NCBI GenBank assembly: GCA_944359055.1
Contig: CALVSO010000007.1
Location: forward strand, 1-61,348
Source: an uncultured Bacilli bacterium
Lineage (GTDB): Bacteria > Bacillota_I > Bacilli_A > RF39 > UBA660
Reading direction: 5' to 3'
Length of the DNA stretch: 61,348 nucleotides
Made by a program: the position numbers and the translations under genes. Shown here in pieces: positions 24,607 through 33,523 of the stretch. Every line of letters begins with the position of its first letter. Positions within the stretch are counted from its first letter, which is position 1. The notes below the pieces were generated by a model. The model did no database searches and was not told where the DNA came from. It worked only from the letters and a program-made list of their open reading frames with translations.

Positions 24607-26772
24607 ATGAAGTTAAAATTCAAAGCAAGTGCTAAAGATTATTTAATTTTTGTAATATTTGCAGTAGTATTGTTGTATTTTGTTGCAATTGCAGTTTTAA
24701 ATTTAGGAAGCTTTGCAACTAATGCAACATTTCATGGATTTAATCCAATTCCAGCATTTTCAAAAGAATATATAGTTCCAACTATCGTAGGATATATATT
24801 TTCCCTTATTTTTATTATAACTAGTGTTTCTTCCTATTTTTTTGAAAGAGATAAAGGATTTGGGTTTAGTACTGGTGTAAAAGAAGAAAAGGGATATTCT
24901 AGATGGTGCGAAGAAAAAGAATTTAAAAAGCAAGATAAAATTTATAAAGTTTTACCAAGTCAAGAAACTAGTGAATATGCAGGTATACCATTAATAAATA
25001 ATGGTAAGGAAATTTGGGTTGATGGTGGGGAATATCATAATCTTATATTAGGTTCTACTGGTGCAGGTAAAACTCAAACAATGGTTCAACCAATGGTTAG
25101 AATTTTAGCTAAAAAAGGGGAATCAATGATTATTACCGATCCTAAAGGTGAAATTTATGAAAATAATGCAGAAATGTTAAGAGAAAAAGGATATAACATT
25201 GTATTATTAAACTTTCGTGATCCACAAAAAGGTAGTGCTTGGAATCCATTAGGCTTACCTTATCAATTGTATAAAAGCGGTAATAAAGATAAAGCAAACG
25301 AATTATTAGATGACTTAGCTATGAATATTCTTTACGATGATAAAGCACAAAGTCAAGACCCTTTCTGGGAAAAAACTTCAGCAGATTATTTTACAGGTTT
25401 AGCTTTAGCTTTATTTGAAGATGCAAAAGAAGAAGAGATAAACTTAAATACTATAAATTTAATGACTACAGTTGGGGAAGAAAAAATTGGTAATAGTACT
25501 TATATAAAAGAATATTTTAATTATAAGGATAAATCAAGTCCTGCATATATTAATGTTTCTTCTACAATAATGGCACCTAATGATACAAAAAGTAGTATTT
25601 TATCAGTATTTAAACAAAAAATAAAATTATTTTCATCAAGAGAAAATTTATCTGAAATGTTAAGTCATAGTGATTTTGATTTAAAAGATATTGGTAGAAA
25701 AAAAACTGCAGTTTTCTTAGTTATTCAGGATGAAAAGAAAACATATCATTCTTTAGTTACAATATTTATTAAACAATGTTATGAAACATTAATTGATGTA
25801 GCTCAAGAATCTGGTGGTAAATTACCATTTAAAACTAATTTTATACTAGATGAATTTGCTAATATGCCACCTTTAAAAGATGTAACAACAATGGTTACAG
25901 CTGCGAGAAGTAGAAATATAAGATTTACATTTATTATTCAAAATTTTGCACAATTATATCAAGTTTATGGAAAAGAAAATGGGGAAACAATAAAAGGTAA
26001 CTGTGGTAATATTGTTTATCTTATTAGTAGTGAATTAGCTTCATTAGAGGAAATAAGTAAATTATGCGGTGAAGTAAAATCAAAAGAAAAAGATAAAACA
26101 GCAAGTACTCCTTTAGTTACTGTTAGTGACTTACAAAGATTACCAGAAAATACAATAATTGTTTTAAGAATTAGATCAATGCCATTTAAAACAAAAGTTG
26201 TTCCTGATTGGAAAATTCAAAAAGAAGGTGGTTGGGGTAAATCATATCCTAAAGCTACTTATCCAGAAAGAGAAAAACAAGAAATAAAATTATTTGATAT
26301 AAAATCTTATGTAGATAAAAAAAGAGAAGCAAAATTAAATGAAATGATGAATTCATTCAATCCAATGAGTTCATCTACAACAGGTGGCACACCATTTAAA
26401 CCATCTCCTTTAGCACAAAAAGATGATTCTTTTGATATAGATTCATTAGTTAAGAGAATTGATGCTAAAATTGCCGAATTAGAAGAACAAGAAAAACAAG
26501 AACAATTGAAAGATAAAAAAGAAACTAAAGAAGCATCAAAAGCTGAACAAAAAAATGTTGACAAAATTGTTCAACAAAATAATGAAGATAATATTAAAGA
26601 TATTACATTAAAAGAAAATAATGTTGAAAAAGAAACTGTTTCGGATTATAATAGCAAAGAAGTTGTAAATAAAATTGAACCAAAAATTGAATTAGAAGAA
26701 GAAGATAATAAAGTAATTAATGGTGTTACTGACGATCAATTCTTTGATGATTTCTTTAATGATGAAGATTAG
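24607..26772 (+). CDS. VirD4/TraG-type coupling ATPase
   Basis: A 721-residue type IV coupling protein. Two N-terminal membrane helices (~10-32, ~55-75) precede the ATPase domain with P-loop G-S-T-G-A-G-K-T (~149-156), a P-K-G-E-I-Y-E segment typical of TraG/VirD4, and Walker B I-L-D-E-F-A-N (~416-422). After ~560 the protein becomes a long Lys/Glu-rich tail ending in an acidic cluster, F-F-D-D-F-F-N-D-E-D. ATG 24607 after GAGGTGG is preferred to GTG 24598, which lies within that ribosome site. Coupling proteins recruit the secreted substrate; no relaxase is present to identify it. Confidence 0.92.
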   Translation: MKLKFKASAKDYLIFVIFAVVLLYFVAIAVLNLGSFATNATFHGFNPIPAFSKEYIVPTIVGYIFSLIFIITSVSSYFFERDKGFGFSTGVKEEKGYSRWCEEKEFKKQDKIYKVLPSQETSEYAGIPLINNGKEIWVDGGEYHNLILGSTGAGKTQTMVQPMVRILAKKGESMIITDPKGEIYENNAEMLREKGYNIVLLNFRDPQKGSAWNPLGLPYQLYKSGNKDKANELLDDLAMNILYDDKAQSQDPFWEKTSADYFTGLALALFEDAKEEEINLNTINLMTTVGEEKIGNSTYIKEYFNYKDKSSPAYINVSSTIMAPNDTKSSILSVFKQKIKLFSSRENLSEMLSHSDFDLKDIGRKKTAVFLVIQDEKKTYHSLVTIFIKQCYETLIDVAQESGGKLPFKTNFILDEFANMPPLKDVTTMVTAARSRNIRFTFIIQNFAQLYQVYGKENGETIKGNCGNIVYLISSELASLEEISKLCGEVKSKEKDKTASTPLVTVSDLQRLPENTIIVLRIRSMPFKTKVVPDWKIQKEGGWGKSYPKATYPEREKQEIKLFDIKSYVDKKREAKLNEMMNSFNPMSSSTTGGTPFKPSPLAQKDDSFDIDSLVKRIDAKIAELEEQEKQEQLKDKKETKEASKAEQKNVDKIVQQNNEDNIKDITLKENNVEKETVSDYNSKEVVNKIEPKIELEEEDNKVINGVTDDQFFDDFFNDED

Positions 26773-26805
26773 TTTAATTACCTTTATTAATTATTACTTA
26801 ATACA

Positions 26806-26811
26806 TATAAT
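26806..26811 (+). promoter_or_regulatory. -10 box of the rhodanese gene
   Basis: TATAAT at 26806-26811, with a GGGTGG ribosome site close behind, so the leader is short. Confidence 0.5.
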
Positions 26812-26827
26812 GTATTAGGGTGGTTAT

Positions 26828-27115
26828 ATGGTATTAAATATTTCAATAAAGGAATTATTAAATAAAAATAATGTAAATATTATTGATATTAGAAGTATTG
26901 AAAAATATAATGATAACCATATAAATGGTGCTATAAATATACCTTATATATTATTATTAAAAGATCCTGAAAAGTATTTAAATAAAAATGAAGAATATTA
27001 TATATATTGTCAATATGGAAAAAATAGTTTAAAAGTTTGCAACATTTTGGCAGCAAAAGGATATAAAGTATATAATGTTATTAAAGGCTATGAAGGATGG
27101 TTATTAGAAAAATAG
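26828..27115 (+). CDS. Single-domain rhodanese (sulfurtransferase)
   Basis: A 95-residue rhodanese domain with D-I-R-S near 18-21 and the active-site cysteine in I-Y-C-Q-Y-G-K-N-S (~57-65), ending with the usual G-Y-x-G-W. It transfers sulfur or acts in thiol chemistry as a persulfide carrier. It stands alone with its own promoter and terminator, so no pathway can be assigned from context. Confidence 0.9.
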   Translation: MVLNISIKELLNKNNVNIIDIRSIEKYNDNHINGAINIPYILLLKDPEKYLNKNEEYYIYCQYGKNSLKVCNILAAKGYKVYNVIKGYEGWLLEK

Positions 27116-27146
27116 GTCTTATAATTAATATAAGGCTTTTTTTTTA
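27116..27146 (+). terminator. Terminator after rhodanese gene
   Basis: GTCTTAT / ATAAGGC stem (one G-T pair) with an AT loop and nine T. Confidence 0.75.
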
Positions 27147-27157
27147 TAAAAATATGG

Positions 27158-27163
27158 TATAAT
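27158..27163 (+). promoter_or_regulatory. -10 box of rmuC
   Basis: TATAAT at 27158-27163, immediately after the terminator T tract. Confidence 0.55.
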
Positions 27164-27178
27164 TAAAATGGTGATTGT

Positions 27179-28240
27179 ATGGAATATATAATAATAATTT
27201 TATTAATAATAATATTGATAATTTGTATTTTATCTTTATCAAAAAATATAAATGAATCAAATATAACTGAACGATTAGGTAAGTTAGAAACAAATGTTGT
27301 AAAAGAAGTTAGTGAATTTAAATCATCTTTTAGTAGAGATTTAACTAATGATTTTGATAAATTAAATGATAAATTAGATAATAAATTAACTTTAATTAAT
27401 AATAAAGTTAATGAAAGATTAGATGAAAATTTTGAAAAAACTAATAAGACTTTTACTAATGTTTTAGAAAGATTATCTAAAATAGATGAAGCTCAAAAGA
27501 AAATTGATAATTTATCTAGTGATATTATATCTTTACAAAGTATTTTAACTGATAAAAAAACAAGAGGAATATTTGGTGAAGTTAATTTAAAAAACATTAT
27601 GTATAATATATTTGGTGATAATGATAAAATATATCAAATGCAATATAAATTTAATAATGATACAATAGCTGACTGTGTCTTATTTGCGCCAGCCCCATTA
27701 GGAACAATTGCAATAGATTCAAAATTTCCTTTAGAACATTATCAAATTATGGTGGATAAAAAAAATGAAATAAGTATTAGAGAACAAGCAGAAAAGTTAT
27801 TTAGAAATGATATGAAAAAACATATTGATGCGATAGCCAATAAATATATTATTGATGGTATTACATCAGATCAGGCAATTTTATTTTTACCAGCTGAAGC
27901 GATTTTCGCAGAAGTTAATGCCCATCATCCTGATATCATCGAATATGCTTATAAAAGAAGAGTGTGGATTACTAGTCCAACAACTTTAATTAGTACATTA
28001 ACTACTATTCAAGTAATAATTAAAAATATGGAAAGAGATAAATATACAACTGTAATACATAATGAATTAAAATTGTTAAGTAATGAATTCAATAGATATA
28101 AAGAAAGATGGGATAAATTATATCGAAGTATTGAAACCGTAAGTAAAGATGTTAAGGATATACATACAACAACTGATAAGATAACAAAAAGATTTAATTC
28201 AATTAATCAAGTAGAAATGGAGAAAATAGATGTTGAATAA
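27179..28240 (+). CDS. rmuC: RmuC-family DNA recombination/restriction protein
   Basis: A 353-residue protein with an N-terminal membrane helix (~2-22), a long coiled coil (~30-125) and the conserved RmuC core with G-x-x-G-E-V-N-L (~136), A-I-D-S-K-F-P-L-E (~181-189) and F-L-P-A-E-A-I-F-A-E (~238-247). The core has a restriction-endonuclease-like fold, and in E. coli RmuC limits DNA inversion at short inverted repeats. The next membrane-protein gene overlaps its end by 11 nt. Confidence 0.92.
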   Translation: MEYIIIILLIIILIICILSLSKNINESNITERLGKLETNVVKEVSEFKSSFSRDLTNDFDKLNDKLDNKLTLINNKVNERLDENFEKTNKTFTNVLERLSKIDEAQKKIDNLSSDIISLQSILTDKKTRGIFGEVNLKNIMYNIFGDNDKIYQMQYKFNNDTIADCVLFAPAPLGTIAIDSKFPLEHYQIMVDKKNEISIREQAEKLFRNDMKKHIDAIANKYIIDGITSDQAILFLPAEAIFAEVNAHHPDIIEYAYKRRVWITSPTTLISTLTTIQVIIKNMERDKYTTVIHNELKLLSNEFNRYKERWDKLYRSIETVSKDVKDIHTTTDKITKRFNSINQVEMEKIDVE

Positions 28241-28781
28241 AATAAATATATTAATTTCTTTTGTATTTTGTTTTATTTCACTTTTGTTTACAATTATTAA
28301 TAAAGATATAACAATATTATTATTTAGTTTAGTTGTAATAATTCCTTTTATATTAAAACTAAAACCAATTGTTACTTTTTTATATTTAATATTTAGTTTC
28401 ATAGCTTTATTTTTAGGATGTCAATTACATTTTTTTAGAACTATTTATTGGTATGATAATTTTTCACATTTTATATGGGGATTTTTATCAAGTTTACTAG
28501 CAATTTTAATACTAAAGAAATTTAAAAAGTTTGATAATCTAATATTTAGTTGTTTGTTTATTTTTATATTTTCTTTAGCTACTTCTGGACTATGGGAAAT
28601 ATTTGAATTTATGGTAGATAATTTATTTAATGGTGACATGCAAAGAAAAGCAACTGGTGTCTATGATACAATGAAGGATATTATAATTACTTTATTTGGT
28701 AATATATTGTTTATATTAAGTTTTATATTTGAATATAAAAATAAAAAATTATTGATTAGATTTTTGATAGATAATTTGTAG
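28230..28781 (+). CDS. YjdF-like (DUF2238) membrane protein
   Basis: A 183-residue protein with about six membrane segments. The signature Y-D-N-F-S-H-F-I-W-G (~76-85), the S-G-L-W-E-I-F-E-F block (~113-121) and T-x-D-T-M-x-D-type sequence (Y-D-T-M-K-D, ~144-149) match the YjdF/DUF2238 family of unknown function. The start overlaps rmuC, and it precedes rnr with a short gap, so the three probably share a transcript. Confidence 0.75.
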   Translation: MLNKINILISFVFCFISLLFTIINKDITILLFSLVVIIPFILKLKPIVTFLYLIFSFIALFLGCQLHFFRTIYWYDNFSHFIWGFLSSLLAILILKKFKKFDNLIFSCLFIFIFSLATSGLWEIFEFMVDNLFNGDMQRKATGVYDTMKDIIITLFGNILFILSFIFEYKNKKLLIRFLIDNL

Positions 28782-28790
28782 GAGGACTTT

Positions 28791-30899
28791 ATGGAAGAAA
28801 AAATTATAGAATTATTAAAAAACAGTGACAAAGCTTTATCAGTTACTGAAATTAATGACGGATTAGGTTTTAGTTCAGTGGACGAATTAAAACAATTATT
28901 AAAAGTATTAAATGAAATGGAAGATAGTTTAAAATTATATAGAACTAAAAAAAATAATTATTTATTATTTACTAATAGTCATTTAAAACTAGGAACAATG
29001 ATAGCTAATAAAAAAGGATATGGTTTTGTTGATATTGATGGTGATGATGATGTTTTTATTGCCCCAACTAATATGAATGGCGCAATTCATGGGGACAGAG
29101 TAGTAGTAGAAATAACTTCACCAAAAGGTATTGATTTAGAAGGTAGAATAGTTAAAATAGTTGATCGTAAATTTAAACAAATGGTAGGAGAAGTATATTT
29201 TAATAAGAATGTTCCTTATGTAGATTTAGATGACGAAAGAGTAAAAATAACTATTAAATTAGATAAAACTATGGGTGCTATGCCTGGACATAAGGTTTTA
29301 GTAAAAATAACTAATAAATTAAAAGATAATAATTATAAAGGTGAAGTTATTAAAATATTAGGTCATAAAAATGATCCTGGTGTTGATATTTTATCTATTA
29401 CTAATGAAATGGGTATTCCTGATACTTTTAGTGATGAAACAATGAAGGAAGTAGATAATTTACCTGATGAAGTATTAGAAAAAGATTTAGTTAATCGAAC
29501 TGATTTAAGAAATGAAATTATATTTACTATCGATGGTGATGACACTAAAGATATTGATGATGCTATATCAATTGAAAAAGTTGGAGATAATTATAAATTA
29601 GGTGTTCATATTGCTGATGTAAGTTATTATGTAAGACCAAATACATCATTAGATAGTGAAGCATTTGATCGCGGTACTAGTGTTTATTTAGCTGATAGAG
29701 TAATACCTATGCTACCTCATAAATTATCTAATGGTATTTGTTCTTTAAATCCTAATGTAGATAGATTAGCAGTATCATGTATTATGGAAATAGATCAAAA
29801 TGGTAATGTTGTAGATTATGATATTTTACAAACTGTTATTAGATCTAGAAAACAAATGACATATAAAAATGTCAATAAAATATTAGAAGAAAATATAGTG
29901 CCAGAAGGATATGAAGAATATGAAGAAAAATTAAGACTAATGTTAGAATTAGCGCATATCTTACGTAAAAATAAAGAAAATAGAGGTTATATTGATTTTG
30001 ACATTGATGAATCTAAAATAATAGTTGATGATAAAGGAAAAGCTATTGATGTTACATTAAGATATCGTGGAGAAGGAGAAAAGTTAATTGAAGACTTTAT
30101 GATAGTTGCTAATGAAACAGTAGCTACTCATATCTATTATATGGAATTACCTTTTATTTATCGTATTCATGGTGAACCTAATGAAGAAAAAATTAATAAC
30201 TTTATGAGATTTCTAAATATTTTAGGTTATAAAGTAAAAGAAGATTTACATAAATTAACTCCTAAAACTATGCAAAATATATTAAGTCAATTAAAAGATA
30301 AAAAGGAATTTCATTTATTGTCAGCTTTATTATTAAGAAGTATGCAAAAAGCCATATATGATACAAATAATATAGGACATTTTGGTATTGCTAGTAAATG
30401 TTATACTCATTTTACATCTCCAATTAGAAGATATCCAGATACAACAGTACATAGATTACTACATACTTATATATTTGATAATAATATTAATAATGAAACA
30501 ATTAACTTTTATGAAAGAGAATTGCCTTTTGTAGCAGAACATGCATCTAATATGGAAAGAAGAAGCATTGAATGTGAACGTGCAGTTGATGATATGAAAA
30601 AAGCTGAATATATGATGGATCATATTGGTGAAGAATATGAAGGTATCATTAGCTCAGTTATGCCATTTGGTATGTTTGTTGAATTACCTAATTTAATTGA
30701 AGGATTAGTTAGATTAGATAGCATTAAAGGTGATTATTATACTTATGATGAAACAACATTTACAGTAAGAGGTAATAAAGATAAACGAGGATTTAGATTA
30801 GGCGATAGTGTTAAAGTAAGAGTTGTAGCTGCAGATAAAGAAAAACGAACAATTGACTTCGAGGTGGTAAGAGATGGAGATACAAAACAGGAAAGTTAA
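28791..30899 (+). CDS. rnr: Ribonuclease R
   Basis: A 3'-to-5' exoribonuclease of 702 residues able to degrade structured RNA. Domains in order: winged helix (~1-60), cold-shock domains (~70-215), the RNB catalytic domain with D-I-D-D-A-I-S-I (~256-263; Mg-binding aspartates), and an S1 domain (~615-695). It is followed by smpB and ssrA. In other bacteria RNase R works with trans-translation to destroy non-stop mRNA, so the arrangement is functional. Start ATG follows AGGAGG. Confidence 0.97.
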   Translation: MEEKIIELLKNSDKALSVTEINDGLGFSSVDELKQLLKVLNEMEDSLKLYRTKKNNYLLFTNSHLKLGTMIANKKGYGFVDIDGDDDVFIAPTNMNGAIHGDRVVVEITSPKGIDLEGRIVKIVDRKFKQMVGEVYFNKNVPYVDLDDERVKITIKLDKTMGAMPGHKVLVKITNKLKDNNYKGEVIKILGHKNDPGVDILSITNEMGIPDTFSDETMKEVDNLPDEVLEKDLVNRTDLRNEIIFTIDGDDTKDIDDAISIEKVGDNYKLGVHIADVSYYVRPNTSLDSEAFDRGTSVYLADRVIPMLPHKLSNGICSLNPNVDRLAVSCIMEIDQNGNVVDYDILQTVIRSRKQMTYKNVNKILEENIVPEGYEEYEEKLRLMLELAHILRKNKENRGYIDFDIDESKIIVDDKGKAIDVTLRYRGEGEKLIEDFMIVANETVATHIYYMELPFIYRIHGEPNEEKINNFMRFLNILGYKVKEDLHKLTPKTMQNILSQLKDKKEFHLLSALLLRSMQKAIYDTNNIGHFGIASKCYTHFTSPIRRYPDTTVHRLLHTYIFDNNINNETINFYERELPFVAEHASNMERRSIECERAVDDMKKAEYMMDHIGEEYEGIISSVMPFGMFVELPNLIEGLVRLDSIKGDYYTYDETTFTVRGNKDKRGFRLGDSVKVRVVAADKEKRTIDFEVVRDGDTKQES

Positions 30900-31311
30900 T
30901 TTTGATTATGAAATAATTGATACATTTGAAGCAGGTATTGTTTTAACTGGAACAGAAATTAAATCAATAAGACTAGGAAAATGTAATTTAAAAGATAGTT
31001 ATGCAATTATTAAGAATAATGAAATATTTATTCTTAATATGCATATCAGTCAATATGAACAAGGAAATAGATTTAATCATGAAGAAACTAGAACAAGAAA
31101 ACTATTAATGCATAAAAAAGAAATTTTAAAGTTAAGAGATAAGTTAGAAATAGATGGTTTTACCTTAGTACCAATTAAATTATATTTTAAAGGTAGTAAA
31201 GCTAAATTATTAATTGGTTTAGCTAAAGGTAAGAAAAACTATGATAAAAGGGAAGCAATTAAGAAAAAAGATATAGAAAGACAAATAGCTAAAGATTTAA
31301 AGAATTATTAA
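30874..31311 (+). CDS. smpB: tmRNA-binding protein SmpB
   Basis: A 145-residue protein that binds tmRNA and brings it to stalled ribosomes. Family motifs: N-R-K-V-N-F-D-Y-E-I at the start, the E-A-G-I-V-L-T-G-T-E-I-K-S block (~20-32) and the basic C-terminal G-K-K-N-Y-D-K-R region (~119-126). The ATG lies inside the 3' end of rnr, preceded by GAGGTGG, so translation is coupled. The tmRNA gene itself lies about 600 nt downstream. Confidence 0.96.
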   Translation: MEIQNRKVNFDYEIIDTFEAGIVLTGTEIKSIRLGKCNLKDSYAIIKNNEIFILNMHISQYEQGNRFNHEETRTRKLLMHKKEILKLRDKLEIDGFTLVPIKLYFKGSKAKLLIGLAKGKKNYDKREAIKKKDIERQIAKDLKNY

Positions 31312-31312
31312 T

Positions 31313-31869
31313 ATGAAAAACATAGAATTGGAAAATAAAAATGAATTTATAATAAAGAGTAATAAAATGATTGCTTCAGTAAATAGTTATTTAAGTTTAA
31401 TCAAAAAGTTAACAGATGTTAATTTAGATAATATTGCAGATATATATTTTGAAAAAAATTAGAACTAGAAAAATATTATAATTCACAAGGATTAAAATAT
31501 TTTGAATTAGAGGATAGTATCACAAATAAAATTATTGAAAATTATTTATTTAATTTCTCATTATATGGTTTTTATAGATTAGAAAAAATTATAAAAATAG
31601 TTGCAAAATACTATGGTTTACCTTTTTTCAATTTTTTTGGCAATATAATAATTAACAAAATTCTTAAAGAATATCAATGTGTTTGTAAAATAATTAAAAA
31701 TTTTACAGTAAAAGAAAACTTTTTACAATCATTATGTTATTATATAGATATAAATAATAATTTAAATATTGAAGAATTAGAAGATTTAAAAAAACAATTA
31801 TTATTTTTGAAAATAAATAATATAGAATTTATTGATTTAAAAGATGCTTATAATGCAAAAAAAATGTAA
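31313..31869 (+). pseudogene. Unknown protein gene with one-base frameshift in an A run
   Basis: A frame starts at ATG 31313, two nt after smpB, and stops at a TAG after about 48 codons. The change occurs at a run of seven A (31452-31458). Adding one A joins it to a second frame that runs to TAA 31867-31869, giving about 186 residues. The product would be Lys/Ile/Asn-rich and helical, with no recognised family. Causes could be a true frameshift, an assembly error in a homopolymer, or slippage on the A run that restores frame. Confidence 0.6.
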
Positions 31870-31879
31870 ATATTTCAAA

Positions 31880-31908
31880 TTTACAAATTGTTTAAAATGT
31901 GGTATAAT
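31880..31908 (+). promoter_or_regulatory. Promoter of ssrA
   Basis: TTTACA (31880-31885), 17 nt, TATAAT (31903-31908), ending about 11 nt before the mature tmRNA 5' end. Confidence 0.75.
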
Positions 31909-31919
31909 TGTTACCACAT

Positions 31920-32262
31920 GGGGTCGCTTAGTTTCGACGGAAATAATAATTTTTAAAGGGCAAGTCGTAAGATATACGATACATTCAAATTTAAAAATAA
32001 CTGGAAACAGAAATCAATTAGCTTTCGCTTAATAATTTAGAAGGCTGCTTCTTTATATTTTTACTCACGGAATATAAAAGAGGCTCGATTAGTGAGTTAT
32101 ATTGATAGTTTTTTTCTAGAATTATCAAAGAATAAATATAGAAATTACTAAATAAAATTTTGATAGTTTATTATTATTTAGGACATTAATAAATTATCTA
32201 AACTTGTAGAACTTTAATCTTTGTATTTTCGGACAGGGGTGCGATTCCCCTCGACTCCACCA
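31920..32262 (+). ncRNA. ssrA: Transfer-messenger RNA (tmRNA)
   Basis: The 5' end GGGGTCG pairs with CGACTCC before the encoded ACCA at 32259-32262, forming a tRNA-like acceptor, and TTCGACGG follows near 31933. By alignment with the Bacillus resume site (AACTGG before the tag), the tag frame runs from GGA 32003 to TAA 32030-32032. It encodes G-N-R-N-Q-L-A-F-A after the tRNA-carried alanine. This ten-residue tag is short for Bacillota and ends in a protease-degradable L-A-F-A. Pseudoknot-rich sequence follows. Confidence 0.96.
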
Positions 32263-32272
32263 AATGAAAAAT

Positions 32273-32298
32273 AATCAATTAGAAATAATTGATTTTTT
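32273..32298 (+). terminator. Terminator of ssrA
   Basis: Stem AATCAATTA / TAATTGATT with loop GAAA and six T. The sequence from here to the ysxC promoter (32299-32383) shows nothing further. Confidence 0.85.
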
Positions 32299-32383
32299 AA
32301 TTATGTAGTTAAATTTTTTATTATGAATTAAAAAAATCTGTTTCATGAAAGTATTATTATAAATAATAATTCAAAATAAATTT

Positions 32384-32412
32384 TTGACTTTTATTTAACT
32401 TAATGTTATAAT
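32384..32412 (+). promoter_or_regulatory. Promoter of ysxC
   Basis: TTGACT (32384-32389), 17 nt, TATAAT (32407-32412). This is a near-consensus housekeeping promoter. Confidence 0.8.
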
Positions 32413-32437
32413 TATTTTACTTAAGAGGTGAATTAAA

Positions 32438-33019
32438 ATGAAAATTAGTTCAGTCAATTTAGCAATTAGTGCAGTTAGACGTAGTCAATACCCAACAGAT
32501 AATAAACCAGAATTTTTATTAGTTGGACGTTCTAATGTTGGTAAAAGTAGTTTTATAAATACATTAATTAATAGAAAAAATTATGCTAGAACATCTGCTA
32601 CACCTGGTAAGACGCAAACAATTAATTTTTATCTAGTTAATGAGCAATATTATTTAGTAGATGCTCCTGGATATGGTTATGCTCAAGTAAATAAGAAAAA
32701 ACAAAAAAAATTTGGTCTTATGATGGAAGATTATTTAACTAATAGAAAAAATTTAAAACAAGTTTTTATGTTAGTAGACTTTAGACATAAATTATCAAAT
32801 GACGATATAATGATGTATAACTTTTTAAAATATTATAAATTGCCTGTTACTATAGTAGCAACTAAAGTAGATAAAATTCCAATTACTAAACAGCAACAAC
32901 AAAGAAATATTTTATTAGAAGATTTAGATTTAGTAGTAGGTGATGAATTTGTAATGTTTAGTAATGTTACAAAAATAGGTAAAGATGAAATATATCAAAA
33001 AATAGAAAGAACAATGTAA
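32438..33019 (+). CDS. ysxC: Ribosome biogenesis GTPase YsxC/EngB
   Basis: A 193-residue TRAFAC GTPase needed for late 50S assembly. G1 is GRSNVGKSS (~30-38), G2 lies around T-P-G-K-T-Q (~55-60), G3 is D-A-P-G-Y-G (~74-79) and G4 is T-K-V-D (~141-144). It has its own strong promoter and an AAGAGGTG ribosome site. It is followed by an unknown gene and der, another ribosome-assembly GTPase. Confidence 0.96.
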   Translation: MKISSVNLAISAVRRSQYPTDNKPEFLLVGRSNVGKSSFINTLINRKNYARTSATPGKTQTINFYLVNEQYYLVDAPGYGYAQVNKKKQKKFGLMMEDYLTNRKNLKQVFMLVDFRHKLSNDDIMMYNFLKYYKLPVTIVATKVDKIPITKQQQQRNILLEDLDLVVGDEFVMFSNVTKIGKDEIYQKIERTM

Positions 33020-33064
33020 TTGACATTTTATTAATTATTTCATAAACTATTTTAGGTGGTTAAA

Positions 33065-33523
33065 TTGAAATTAATCAGTAAAGATAATAAAATTATTGTT
33101 TTTTTATATAAAAGAATTAATTTTAAACAAATTAATTTGGAGAACTATTTTAAAAAATTATTTATTAAATTTAAAGAAGATTATCATATAGAATTAAATG
33201 GTTATTATAGTATCAATATCTATATAGATAAATTTTATGGTAGTGTTATAGAGATAGAGAATGAAGATTTAGATTATTATAATTATTTTAATCAAATAGA
33301 TATGGAAGTTAAATTAAATGATAATGTATTTTTATATGAAATGGATTATGAATATTTAAATAAAAGTATAATAAATAATTCAAATATATATAAATTAAAA
33401 GATAAACTATATATACAAGTGAAAGATAATAATATTTTAAATAAAATATTAGAATATTCAAATATTATATATGGTGATAAGATAAAATATATTTTAAGAA
33501 ACAGTAAGAAGGTGAAATTATGA
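33065..33523 (+). CDS. Hypothetical protein between ysxC and der
   Basis: About 152 residues, rich in Tyr, Asn, Ile and Lys, with predicted beta strands and no membrane helix or known motif. Start TTG 33065 is chosen because AGGTGG (33054-33059) lies 5 nt before it; the GTG at 33056 is within that ribosome site. Its TGA stop overlaps the der start by 4 nt, so translation is coupled to der. Possible relation to ribosome assembly is inferred only from neighbours. Confidence 0.6.
   Translation: MKLISKDNKIIVFLYKRINFKQINLENYFKKLFIKFKEDYHIELNGYYSINIYIDKFYGSVIEIENEDLDYYNYFNQIDMEVKLNDNVFLYEMDYEYLNKSIINNSNIYKLKDKLYIQVKDNNILNKILEYSNIIYGDKIKYILRNSKKVKL

Noticed and set aside
14190..26772. Integrative conjugative element or prophage
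   Set aside because: No relaxase, integrase, excisionase, phage structural gene, tRNA att site or flanking direct repeat is visible, and base composition matches the neighbours. A degraded element cannot be fully excluded.
31844..32032. A 62-codon open frame before and inside the tmRNA
   Set aside because: It runs from the end of the frameshifted gene through the ssrA promoter into the tmRNA. Only its last codons coincide with the tag frame.
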